A DNA stretch of 64,000 nt, taken from Misgurnus anguillicaudatus (taxonomy: Eukaryota; Chordata; Actinopteri; Cypriniformes; Cobitidae). The stretch's first letter is position 1. Each line of letters begins with the position of its first letter. The position numbers and the translations under genes are program-made. Positions 44,891 through 55,372 of this stretch are shown here, piece after piece. The stretch covers positions 6,420,501-6,484,500 of the forward strand of contig NC_073356.2 of the NCBI RefSeq assembly GCF_027580225.2, written 5' to 3'. The notes below the pieces were generated by a model. The model saw nothing but the letters and a program-made list of their open reading frames with translations. It ran no database searches and was not told the origin of the DNA.

Positions 44891-47800
44891 TAGTGATGTG
44901 CGGGTTGTCTCTTAACCCGCGGGCCCCGCAGGTAACCAGCGGGTCAGGTAGGGGCGGGTAAAGAAATTGTAACTTTAATGCGGGGCGGGTTGGGGCGGGT
45001 CATTAAAAACAAAATTAAAAAACTGATATGTTGCGTCTAATTCCCTGTAGCATATATATTAAATATTTGGGAATATATATTTTTACATTTTATTACGTTC
45101 TTTGATAAGATTAAATTACGTAGGCCTATGTGGCAACGTAACTTCCGCAACGTAACTTGCGCAAAGTAACTTGATATCCCCAAACCTTTGGCGTCACGTC
45201 ACGGAAGCGCCAAGTAGCTCCCGCTGCCAGCCACAACAACAAAACAAACGGAGAATTAAAAGATGAAAGACGATCTGCAGGAGAAATTAAGGTAGGAAAT
45301 TTGTGAATAGATAATACAAATGCTGCTTTTTTGTGTGTTGATCTACTTTTAAAATGATAAAGCCGACAAGTTCTACATGCTAAAAACGCTTTAAATGCGT
45401 GGACTATACTGCATATATCTCTACATTGGATTTAGGGCTGTCACCATTACTCTATTTTCTTGAGGAGTTAAAAACAATCCTGGAGCACATGTCGAGTACT
45501 GTTTAAAATAGCGGAGATTTAGTGAAACAAACTAGAAAGAAAATTACAATAGTATCAGAAGCATATTCACCTTATTTTTCACGACAACAAGGGCGGCGCC
45601 ATTTCGCTCATTTTGTCAACGTTCTTCCGGCCGCATAGACGATGAGCAGCTGAGGCAGTGACTCAAGGCGACGCGTTAAGCTTAAAAAGCTCACTCGAGC
45701 GCCTTTATGTTTCTTTCTTACCAATTTTAAGCCAACTGAGGAACACCCTTATCCCAAGTAATGGTTCGACTACGATGTTCCGGTAACTTTAAACCACGCC
45801 GGGTGTTGAAAAGGTGGCCAGTTTCAGGTAAGATCTTAGCTAACTTTGTGCTCGTTCGCCTAAAATTAGATTTGTGAAGTCCGTTCTACAAATACACTTA
45901 AGATCAGTAACGTTAGTATATAAAATGCAACTATTTGAATGGTTTTAATTGTCCACCTATATTTTTATATTTACGATAGTACAACGAGATATTATAGTAC
46001 ATTGCATTCTTACAGTAGCCCACGTGATTCCTACAAGATACTGAGATTTCAGATGCTAGAATGTCAGTTCATTTCCCATTCAGATATTGATAATGACATA
46101 TTAAACAACGTATTATTTAACACTGAAGTTAGAGGTTGTGTGTATAATGTTACTGTCTCTTTTTAATGCATCTCTCTCTTACACACTGTTCTGTTTAAGT
46201 ATGGGTGCCATTTATATATTAATTCTCATGATGCAAGTTTATTTTAATACTAACATAAAAATGTTTATGGTTATATTGTTTTCACAGATGCATTGATGTG
46301 TAGTGATGCAGTGGACAACTGTGAGGATGATACAATCAACATGTTCCTAAACTGTGATGCAGAAACACAATCCATCCGTCTCTGAGCAGAACTACACTTT
46401 AAAATCACAACTCAACCTGAAGCAACCTACATCTGATATTGGAAAACACTGGTGCGGTTTCCCTGACAGGGCTTATGCTGGTCCCAGGCTAAAATGCATA
46501 TTTGAGCTACAATAATTTAAAAATACCTTTTACTGACATACCTCAACATATTTGAGTGCCATTGTTTTGTCACAAGATGCGCACCAGTCTTGTTTTTTTG
46601 TAGGGTTTGTTTGTAAAAACTAAAATGTCCTAATATAATTAAATCCTAATCCTGTAAACCCTGTCCGAGAAACTGCTTCAATGTGTTGAGCTGGCACAAA
46701 TGTACAAATCTCTACTGAGAAACAACCATCTTTGGTTCAGCTTTACACAGGGTTGATATTGCATCCATTACACAGTCGCCAAGCACTTTACCAGTACATA
46801 CACCAACAGCTTCCAGATAAACACTTGGGATCAGCTCCTGATGACTCCGATAAAGCTGTGTCTTAATTTATTGCAGGGTGGTCTTGCTTTACCTGTTGTA
46901 AAGGTACATTAAACCTTCAAATGTGATCAGATGTCATGCAGTGATATTAAACATTTACAGTCTGATCAGATGTTGTGCATTTATATTAAACCTTTACAAT
47001 GTGATCAGATGTTGTGCAGTTATATTAAACATTTACAGTGTGATCAGATGTTGTGCATTTATATTAAACCTTTACAATGTGATCAGATGTTGTGCAGTTA
47101 TATTAAACATTTACAGTGTGATCAGATGTTGTGCAGTTATATTAAACATTTACAATGTGATCAGATGTTGTGCAGTTATATTAAACATTTACAATGTGAT
47201 CAAATGTTGTGCAGTTATATTAAACATTTACTATGTGATCAGATGTAACCTGTCATGCAGTTATATAAACCTTTACAGTGTGATCAGATATTATCTGTAA
47301 GGAATTTCTTAAACCATATGTGAGCTTTGTAGATTCCACTTAAAAGGATTTAAGTCTCCTGATTTGAAGGAATAATTGTTGGCAAGTTTGCAAATGAATT
47401 CTATCATGGTACCACATAAAAACGAAATAGTTATTGGACTGGCTAAGGTGCACATTTGCTTTAAAAAAGACGAAATCACTGTGTAAATATTGGTAGGCAT
47501 AAGTACTTTAATAATTTCCAATGCTGATCCATCAACTCCTGACAGGACGAGGTAATATGTCCCATAGGTTATTTGCCGCGGCCGCTTCGTATCGTCTGGC
47601 CACGAGACGATTGGTGGGACGATATAAGACTATCCGAGCGTCTTATGAAGTTTTCTCCGTGCTCCTAATTTAAAACATTAACAGCAGTAGCGATATTTGT
47701 CATTTGGCTAAAGTTATAGTGAACTACAAACAATCTTCTAACCCCCAAACTAACCACCGAATGCACTGTGCCATATTAGCAGCGGAAGTCGGTTGACAAA

Positions 47801-48468
47801 ATGCGGAAGAGCGAAGAATTAAAAAGGGGCGTGGCGGAATAAGGTGAATATCAGCACAACGCTGCCTCTCTCTCTCCTCGTTCGCTCGCTCTCTCGCGCA
47901 CACGCACACACACTGGCTGCGTGCATCAGCTCGTGCATGAATCCTTGTAAATTTCGGAAGTTTACACGACTGAGCTGCAGCGGGCAGGCATAAGATTTAT
48001 AAAAACACATATGAGAAGAAAGGCACAACAACTCAAAAACGTGTTTCACAATTACTCATAATGCCAATTTTCTCATGGAGGCATGATGGGGCAGCATGAG
48101 AATACACAGTTAACTTATGCGCGATCTACTGGCATTGCCTTTGCGATCGACGCATTGGCCTGGTTTATCATTATCCTATCTCTATATTAATATGACCATG
48201 CTGGTTTCTATGGCTCATTCGTGTATGTTGTTGCCAGTTTACAGGGCTATGTAATCTAATGGCTGTTTGTTTCCAAGCACTTAGGCTGAAATAAAGCCTC
48301 TTTTTATTTACATTACAAATGCTTAGTATGTCTATTTTAATGGTCGCGGGCGCAGGCGGTGCGGGTTGTAAAAATAGATACAGTGTTGCGGGGCGGGTTG
48401 GGGCGGGCCAAATATTTCATAAAAGCGGGACCCGCGGGTTGAAAAAAACGCCGACCCGCGCATCACTA
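44891..48468. mobile_element. 3.6-kb hAT transposon with perfect 8-bp duplication
   Basis: The termini TAGTGATGTGCGGGT and ACCCGCGCATCACTA are inverse, flanked by perfect ACGGGCAC duplications (44883-44890 and 48469-48476). The subterminal regions are full of GCGGGT/ACCCGC motifs, plausible transposase sites. One small exon-like frame (MKDDLQEKLR ending in a GTAGGA donor, about 45263) may be the residual first exon. No transposase core (zinc-finger BED, DDE or CxxH) is seen, so it is non-autonomous. It interrupts LINE-1's endonuclease. Confidence 0.9.
46916..47290. repeat. 39-bp tandem array, about 9.5 units
   Basis: The unit begins TGTGATCAGATGTTGTGCAG and ends TTATATTAAACATTTACA. Since 39 is divisible by three, frames stay open; the 105- and 125-residue frames here are repeat artefacts. 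The array alternates two variants (CAGTTATATT and CATTTATATT) in its first part, suggesting an earlier 78-bp higher-order unit. Confidence 0.92.
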
Positions 48469-48583
48469 ACGGGCACATCTGTCGCAGCACAGCTCCACAC
48501 AGCCTTTCTTCAGTGTCCCTGTCTTGGATACACTGTACGTGCTTCTGCTGTTCTTTCCATATCTGCTGGATCCAGTGGTGGAC

Positions 48584-49418
48584 CCTAACAAAGTAAATGT
48601 AATTTGTTACTGTACTTATGTAGTTTTTTATCACATTTGTACTTTACTAAAGTACTTTTAATTTGGGAGACTTTTACTTTACTATATTTTAAAGTCAAAT
48701 ATCTTACTTTTTACATTTTGAAAAATCGGTCGTTCCTTTTTATTTAGATGCACGCGTGACGCGTCAAACCACCAGCCAGCTGCATTCATAAACAACGAAG
48801 GCAATAATTTGAAATAAATGGCCTTATTTACTCAAGTTTTTTTAAGCCCTTGAAAAAAGAACGAGTCCTCTGTGTCTTCTCTGCCTGCCTTGAAACTGTG
48901 CTATTTCTTTTTTACAAGAATACTCCTTAAAATCGAAGGAAACACGTAGAGGTAAGCCATTTTTATTCTGTTTATATTTTTAAATGAGCAATCTTAACAG
49001 TAGCTTGTATGTTGTTAAAATATATACGACATTATCATAAATGAACAAGTTAGCTATGCAGGCTGAAGCTATTTTAGCCGTATAGTTAGCTGTAGCTGTT
49101 TCACTGAGCTGTGTGTACCATTTGGCCTAAACATTGATGCATTTTTTTAATTTATCCTAAGGTATTGTAAATGTTTAATTTCCTTCCTTGTAATGTGTGT
49201 GTGTGTGTGTGTGTGTTTTGAAATTTGGCATTTTGTGTTTTATTGGCCTACCGTCAATGTAAACAGAAAAAAGTGCTTAATGTTTCTTGAATTTACTCAA
49301 TTTTTGTTTTCAACGTGAGTGCTCTGGTTGAACGGCTTAAAGGGCTGGGGCATTGTTTTGGGGTAACGAACACTGTCCCCTTGGACACGGTTTTGCTTGG
49401 AGACCCCAAAAGGCAGAC
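48584..49418. other. Probable CAGTGGTGGAC repeat and flank
   Basis: Starts with CAGTGGTGGACCCTAACAAA just inside the LINE-1 piece, a terminus seen in many fish repeats, with TTTACTTTACT motifs. A (GT)n run lies at 49195-49216. No gene. Confidence 0.45.
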
Positions 49419-49490
49419 AGGTCCCACCGAAATTTGAACTCGGATCGCTGGATTCAAAGTCCTGAGTGCTAACCATTACACCATGGAACC
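49419..49490 (-). tRNA. tRNA-Gln (TTG)
   Basis: The minus strand reads GGTTCCATGGTGTAATGGTT, an anticodon arm AGGACTTTGAATCC with anticodon TTG, and a T arm GAGTTCAAATTTCGG closing with GGGACCT. Seventy-two bases, with A box and B box intact and a paired acceptor stem. It looks functional. Opens a cluster of tRNA-like sequences. Confidence 0.93.
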
Positions 49491-49502
49491 CGCCAATGAA
49501 AA

Positions 49503-49560
49503 GTGAACCAGGGACCTTTAGATCTCCAGTGTAAAGCTGCCCCAACTGAGTTATTTCGGC
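49503..49560 (-). pseudogene. tRNA-Phe-like pseudogene, 3' truncated
   Basis: The minus strand begins GCCGAAATAACTCAGTTGGG and continues through GATCTAAAGGTCCCTGGTTC, as in tRNA-Phe. The anticodon loop reads CTGGAGA instead of CTGAAGA, and the sequence diverges in the T arm, so no acceptor 3' strand can form. Confidence 0.8.
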
Positions 49561-49640
49561 AGCACCGGACCGGCCTGCGGGAATTTCCATGACAAATCAA
49601 AGCACTGTAACAGTCAACAAGACGAAGTGGAGAAAAAGCA

Positions 49641-49692
49641 CTTGGCTCGAACCCGCAACCTTGGCGTTATTAGCACCACGCTTTAACCGGCC
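49641..49692 (-). pseudogene. tRNA-Ile(AAT)-like pseudogene
   Basis: The minus strand carries GGCCGGTTAAAGCGTGGTGC then TAATAACGCCAAGG and GCGGGTTCGAGCC, as in tRNA-Ile(AAT). The D arm is largely deleted and the acceptor 3' strand does not match. Confidence 0.75.
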
Positions 49693-49757
49693 ACGGAACT
49701 GCACGTGGAACTATGTAATTCCCTGTCACGATTGACATGACTGTTCCACAGTGTAGC

Positions 49758-50647
49758 TAGCCTGGGTGCCAGCCGATCTTAGCCCCGCCCACAAGATTTT
49801 GAAAACGGGAAGATTGGTCTGGGGTTTCTGCGTTGAGGAGCTACTATGCTAGGACAAATGCTGGTCGAACCAATCAAATTGTCAGGGCGGGCTTTATACG
49901 ATGATGGACAGATAATCAACAGTAACGTAATGAACCACGTCACCAAAGAGCGCGTGTGTTGAATGGCTGCCGCTGTAGAGTTCAGATGTGTGGATTCTGA
50001 CATTGAGTCTGTTCTAAAAGATATCGACAGAGCATTGATTTTAAAAGAGGAACAGAGAAACGCGAGCAGGGCATTTGTTGATGTTTTTGCCGTCCTTCCT
50101 ATTCGGCAAAAGTTGGTTGCAACTGAAATGGCTAACGTTATCACGGCGATGCAACTCAGCGTGCACGACGAGATGGATATAATTAGCGGTCGTTGCCAGC
50201 TTCTTTTCGGAAGCCCGGAATCGTGGTTGCTGAATAAGTGGAGGGACATGCTGCTAGGCTCCAATATTTTCAAGCCAACGTAATGGGTATCGTCGTGGAT
50301 GAAGTTCACCTAACGTACAAATGGTAAGAGATACTCTATGACTTAGTAAATACTTCATGTTGTGATATAAACGAAATGTTGTAAACATAGTAGGTGTTGA
50401 TGTACATTCGCTAACTCAGTATAATCACAATGTTAGTGTCATTGTAGCGAAATAACTAGCAGTTCGGTCAGGCTGCAAAGACGTAATTTCAACATACGTC
50501 ACACACTCCGTTGCTCTGATTGGTCGTAGGTCTATCCAATTGAGTGCAGAGGCATTTGTCGGTTGAGACACGCCTCATAATTAAAGCTCAATGGAGCGGT
50601 ATCAGACTCAAATTCTGACTAGAATTGAGTATGGCAACGTCAGGCTA
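49758..50647 (+). mobile_element. TAGCCTGG element carrying a RecQ-helicase remnant, copy B
   Basis: Flanked by a perfect 9-bp duplication, CAGTGTAGC (49749-49757 and 50648-50656). Ends TAGCCTGGGTGCC and the inverse of TAGCCTGACG. It encodes a 106-residue frame (49963-50283) followed by a splice-like region. The same TIR type and duplication length occur in copy A at 32012-32756. Non-autonomous; the superfamily is unassigned, but a 9-bp duplication resembles Mutator-like elements. Confidence 0.8.
49963..50283 (+). pseudogene. Internally deleted RecQ-like helicase fragment
   Basis: Frame starts MAAAVEFRCVDSDIESVLKD, then LKEEQRNA and VDVFAVLP. This matches the start of a helicase motif I whose GK(S/T) core is absent. 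It continues FGSPESWLLNKWRDMLLG, a phrase I associate with fish multicopy RecQ-like helicases. Just past the stop another frame gives GIVVDEVHLTYKW (motif II, DEVH). The ATP-binding loop is deleted and the frame is shifted before motif II, so it cannot be an active helicase. Carried by the TIR element at 49758-50647. Confidence 0.7.
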
Positions 50648-50681
50648 CAGTGTAGCAGCATCAAGAAGGAAACCTGTAGAC

Positions 50682-51539
50682 GGGCTCGTCCGGGATTTGA
50701 ACCCGGGACCTCTCGCACCCGAAGCGAGAATCATACCCCTAGACCAGTAATTCTCAAAGTGTGGTTCGCAGACCACTAGTGGTCCGCCAAACCCCCCCAG
50801 TGGTCCGCCAAAAGAGGACCTTAACTAGGCAAGTGTTTATACAATCGTCACTTATTTAAGTAGATTTTTAATGCACTTGTGAAACTGTGATATCAGTTCT
50901 TGCCATTTTGTTTTAATAACGTAAAAATGTATCGATGGCTAAACCAAAGAGGAGTCAAAATAAAAGATCAAGCGTCAACTGCTAAACACAGCTAAAATCC
51001 ACAGATCTATTAGTTTTGTAATGTACAAGTTTTTGTTTCATGTGTAAAATTCCTGTAATTTCAGTAATTTTGGACATTAAGGGGAACATTTTTTTTCAGC
51101 ATTTTATTGTTACCATAGTTACAACCATAGACTATATATACCCACCACCTCAGTTTTAAACTATTGGCTCTTTGGAATGACATTAAGCGGAACCTAGGCT
51201 GTTATACTATGTTTAATTGCAGTTTTTTCACATGTGCAGTTTGTTGTTCATATTAAGCTGCAACTCATTTCACATTTACTTTTTCAAATGAAATAAAATT
51301 CATATAAAAATTTCTGAACATGGCATTGCATTTGTGTTTAAAAAATTAGTTTTTGACTTAAAACAGTTGCATATTAAACTTAAATTTAGCTTATCCTTCT
51401 TATTATGTTTTTTTTTTTTTTTTTTTTTTGGGCCGTGTTAGAGTGAGACTTTGTTAGGTGGTCCTCAGAAAAAAATTGGAAGATAAAGTGGTCCTTGGGC
51501 TGAAAAAGTTTGAGAAACACTGCCCTAGACCAACGAGCC
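50682..51539 (-). pseudogene. tRNA-Pro (CGG) gene split by a hAT insertion
   Basis: Minus strand: 51539-51531 gives the 5' part GGCTCGTTG, and 50744-50682 gives GTCTAGGGGTATGATTCTCG onward, with anticodon arm CTCGCTTCGGGTGCGAG (anticodon CGG) and T arm GGGTTCAAATCCC. Joined, it is a standard 72-base tRNA-Pro. The D-arm sequence CCCTAGAC (plus strand) is duplicated on both sides of the element at 50745-51522, so the gene was intact at the time of insertion and is now interrupted. Confidence 0.92.
50745..51522. mobile_element. Non-autonomous hAT element inside tRNA-Pro
   Basis: The ends CAGTAATTCTCAAAG and AGTTTGAGAAACACTG are inverse. The perfect 8-bp duplication CCCTAGAC lies at 50737-50744 and 51523-51530. 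The interior has GTGGTCCGCC repeats near the left end, a T run at 51409-51430, and no transposase. Same family as the hAT copies at 7675 and 21714. Confidence 0.92.
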
Positions 51540-51650
51540 AAGCGACGCTGTCTTGATGCCACACCCCTGGGAAACATGTAACCACAACATATTCAACAGC
51601 TTCCTCAGGAGGTTCCTAAGCAGTGCATGACTCAACACAGCATAAGACGA

Positions 51651-51694
51651 ATGAGCTTGAAGGGTAGCACGCTCGCTTAGCATGCAATAAGTAG
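51651..51694 (+). pseudogene. tRNA-Ala(AGC)-like fragment
   Basis: The plus strand has GGTAGCACGCTCGCTTAGCA then TGCAATAAGTAG, close to the D-arm and anticodon region of tRNA-Ala(AGC). Acceptor and T arms are missing. Confidence 0.6.
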
Positions 51695-52020
51695 ACTTTT
51701 TTCATTTACATTAACCCCCTTCCTGCATAGTGGTCACTACAGTGGACAGTTATTCAAAAAGCCATTTTTTGGTTTGCATGGGTTTGTTTGTTTTTATTTG
51801 ACAATAAAAGTTAAAACAGATACAATCAAGCCCAAAAGACCTGTTCATACACATCTTAAAATAAACTGTCGAGGATAAAATACACAAAAAAGCCTCAGGC
51901 TTATTTCCATTGTGGTCCTTATATATTCAAGAATGGACAAGCAGTTAATAATGGGAATGAAATCAACACCAGCACATCAACATTTCATATAATAATCTAT
52001 TTAAAAACCTAATTAAAAAG

Positions 52021-52312
52021 CTATTCCTTAACCTCTCTTCTAAAAAGACATTGTTCCTGAATTTGTTTTAAACAGTCAGGCAATTCATTCCAAGCAACTG
52101 CGCTAGAATACAAAAAATAATTTTTCCCAATTAAACTTTTAAACCGACACAAATATATGTTATTTATCCTAGCCCTTGTAGAAAAACCATGAACATCTCT
52201 TACAAACACATAGTAATCATACAAGTATTTTGGAACATTTCTCTGTATTTTGTGTACCATCTTCAATTTAAAAAAAGTTACCCTTTTATCCACCTTTAAA
52301 AACCCTATTTCC
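52021..52312 (-). pseudogene. LINE-2 C-terminal region
   Basis: Reads TFFKLKMVHKIQRNVPKYLY, DVHGFSTRARINN, and SSAVAWNELPDCLKQIQ. It matches the LINE-1 tail at 37360-37728 in order and spacing. Confidence 0.85.
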
Positions 52313-53946
52313 TTAAAGGGAAACTTCACCCATTTGCATTAAGCTTTGTACCGTTAGAACCCCAGTCATGTTTTTGAATGGTCGTGCACCATTCCCTCAG
52401 TTTCCCCTGAGAGGGGAGAAATACTGATTTCAGTGAGGCACTTCCTTCTTTCAATGATGTAAAAATCGTCATTTTGCGTCATTGAAAGAAGGAAATCCTG
52501 TATCTCTATTGAGTGTGAAAGACTACAGACACTCATTCCTCATTTTTCCAAGGCGGGGGCTATGGGTGGGACCCACTCACACTTCAGACCAATTACAGAT
52601 AAGTGGGTGGGACTTACGAAAATATACAAACACAGACGGAAAACAAACGATCAGCCGCCATCTTTATGCTAAGCTAAGCTAAACAGAAGTTGTGGAGCGA
52701 GCCAGAATTCATGTTACAATAACAGTGGAAGTTAATCAATATAATATAGAAGAGGGTGATTTCGCAAGCGTGATGCTCTAATCCGCTGTTCATTGCACCT
52801 TTATTAGCCACAATACAGCAAAGCGCTCAGGCAGATGTAGGAACAGAAGCCCGAGGAGAAGCCGGAGCCTGGGCGTCGGCTGGGTAGAGGAGCCCGGTGA
52901 AGGCGCAGCAACCATCATCCTCTGCTGCGTAGAGAAGCTTGGACAGACTACTGCCTGTATTCTCGCTGTGTGCTTGCTTTATTACATTTCTGCATCAGAT
53001 AAGGATATGGACGTTTGTTTGGTGAAGGTTTCTAGGCAAGAAAGGAACTTTGCGCGCGTTTGGAATGTTTATTTCACGGATATGTTTCGGTTTACAAGCA
53101 GACGTGCTGCGGAGTATATAAGCTTGGACGGACTCGCGCCGTTTGCTTTCGGTTTAACATTTCTGGATCAGAAACAGGATATGAACGTTTGTTTTGTGAA
53201 TGTTTCTGGTCGCGTGCTTATTTCAAAGACGTGTTTCGGTTTACGAGCACAAGCTCCAAGAGCTGAGGCAGCGCGTCTGTGGAGATATTATGCAGGGGAC
53301 GCGTTTGTGTGGAGGATGCAGGGATAAACGGACGTCTGACTAAAGTGAGTGTTTCTATTTTCTTTGTTATACTAACGTGGCATTTATGTACACAGTAGCA
53401 TATCTGAGCAGTGTTTCATATGTCTATATTGTGAGAGCAGTGAGGCCAATAATAACACAAATGTAATTACAGTAAACAAGAGACAAAAAGAAAATTGGTA
53501 AAACTAAATAAACATTTAAAATGCATACCCTTTTTTTAAGTACTTGAAAAGACATTTGTACTGCGGATCTGAAATCGCACGTTACTGTTTGAATAAGACT
53601 TTGCTACACACCAGGCCACAATGTAACATCACGTTTAAAAGTAAATCATGATTGGTGTCTGTCAGACACAGTAGTGGTGGCTATTTTCTTTGTTTTACTA
53701 ACGTGGCATTTATGTACATAATAGCATGTCTGAGCCGTGTTCCGATTAATGGGAGTGGCTTGCAGAGCTGTGCATTGTGGTGCATAGTGGCAGTTGTAGT
53801 TTTTCATACAAATGTGCTCTAAAGTCACATTTTGTCTTTTCTCTGTTAAATAGGCACAAAATTCTACATTTATGTTACATTTTGACTACAAATATGACTC
53901 ACTTTCCATAAAGATTAATGTTCCTATCACTGAAATGGCCCTTTAA
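52313..53946. mobile_element. TTAA-flanked DNA element with internal tandem duplication
   Basis: Starts TTAAAGGGAAACTTCACCC and ends GGCCCTTTAA, partly inverse, with TTAA on both sides. Around 52935-53105 and 53110-53260 two similar segments repeat (shared words ATATGNACGTTTGTTT, GAANGTTTCTNG, GTTTCGGTTTAC). The 119-residue frame at 52968-53327 spans both and resembles no known protein. Confidence 0.6.
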
Positions 53947-53964
53947 AATGACTATTAGTCAGAT

Positions 53965-55337
53965 TAGGGATGGGCACGGATATTCGAATATTCGAATATT
54001 CGATCGGCAATAATAATTCGAATTTAAAAAATGCTATTCGAATGTTTGTTTGTTTTTAATGTGCCACCAAAGGGTTACGAATTATTTAATGCTTTTTCAC
54101 TTCATCTATCCTCTTTTACAGACTTAAATGTAAGATATACATGAACATTAATTCGTATATATTTCTGATTGTTTGGCAATGCAGATTGCAGACGAATTTA
54201 AGGTTTTTTTTCTTTTATCTACGGGTTTGTCCGCGCAGCGCCATATTTGGCAACTGGCTCAGTGAAGGCTCACGTGTTATTAAACGTGCTTCTCCGCCGC
54301 CCGCATCAATACATCATGAGAGATTTGGAAGCTTTCTGTTATAAAGTCTACTTTATTTTGTTAATAACGAGACAGACACGGAGAACGAAATGAAACGGAG
54401 AACATTTATAATATGCGGTGCTCTTTCACAAATGAACCGGATAACTGCACATGGCTGTTTAAAAGCAAAGCTCCGTCTTTGTGAAATCTTGTTAAATTAA
54501 GCTAACGCTAACTTTGCACACTCACCAATAATCTATCGAGCCAGCTTACGTTATTTGTAAAATAATGTTAAATACAGATATTCAATCTTGTTCAATCCGT
54601 TTGTTGTTTTTATCCGATAATCATCATCACGTGCAACACGAGGAAGAGTTTTCTCCGCAGCACCGGCATTATGTATCTAGTCAGAAGAACGGGCTTTCAC
54701 CGAAGCAGGTAGGGTAAAGATGGTTTCTTTATTCACAAATACATGTCAAACTAAACTGAGAAGATATTTATATGTTGACTGAGCAGTCGGTTATGTAGAT
54801 GCGTTTTTTCGTTTGCTCCGGGCTCTTATTTGGAGTCTGTTTAAGGGTTTAAATGATGATAGCCTACTTTGTCAAGTCCTCAAACTTTAAACTTCGCAAG
54901 TCCTCAAACTTCGCTTAGATTTGGGGTTAATGTATAATATTTGGTATAATATAATGCATGTAGGATCCAACAGTAATGAATTCATACTAACGATCGACTT
55001 GAAACTTGGGGTTTGACTGACTCAGACTGCGCTCCGCATGGGGTTTTAATGCCTTTTTTTCTGTAGGATATTTTTTAAGAAGAATTTAAAATATATATAT
55101 ACAATTTATGTTTGTATTCAACTTAAAAATACATACATACATATACATACAGAATATAAGTTTAGCTTGTTGTGGATATTTTATTTATTATAAGCCTTCT
55201 GTGAAATTATGACAAAACGAAAAATACAAAAGACGCATGTCTTAATTAACATAATTTAAATAAACGAATATTCGAATATTCGTTCTTTATGAGCTTACAT
55301 ATTCGAATAGTAAATTACTGGAAAATGCCCATCCCTA
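53965..55337. mobile_element. 1.4-kb hAT element with perfect 8-bp duplication
   Basis: The termini TAGGGATGGGCA and TGCCCATCCCTA are perfect inverses, flanked by AGTCAGAT at 53957-53964 and 55338-55345. Subterminal ATTCGAATATTCG palindromes occur at both ends. No transposase, so non-autonomous. It splits LINE-2. Confidence 0.93.
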
Positions 55338-55372
55338 AGTCAGATGTCTTTGTGGATGAAGCCTCAGAATAA

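Larger units (their letters stand above)
37031..48583 (-). mobile_element. Non-LTR retrotransposon, copy 1 (LINE-1 in this report)
   Basis: A minus-strand APE-endonuclease/reverse-transcriptase element spread over 11.5 kb because later elements split it. Pieces from 5' to 3': 48583-48477, 44890-44110, 43260-42617, 40195-39500 and 37730-37031. Its 3' end is TGTCAATAAAGATTTTCAAT followed by CAAT repeats. Insertions: hAT (44891-48468), MITE (43261-44110), a 2.4-kb TGTCAC element (40196-42616), and a block at 37717-39490. Same family as LINE-2 at 51.8-59.5 kb. I place it broadly in the Jockey/CR1/I group by its reverse transcriptase text. It is 5'-truncated. Confidence 0.85.

Noticed and set aside
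46923..47300. 105- and 125-residue plus-strand frames
   Set aside because: Open only because a 39-bp unit repeats; no motif and no coding composition.
49779..50309. 176-residue minus-strand frame
   Set aside because: Shadow of the helicase fragment on the opposite strand.
54141..54344. Short plus frame in the 1.4-kb hAT element
   Set aside because: No hAT transposase motif; the element looks non-autonomous.
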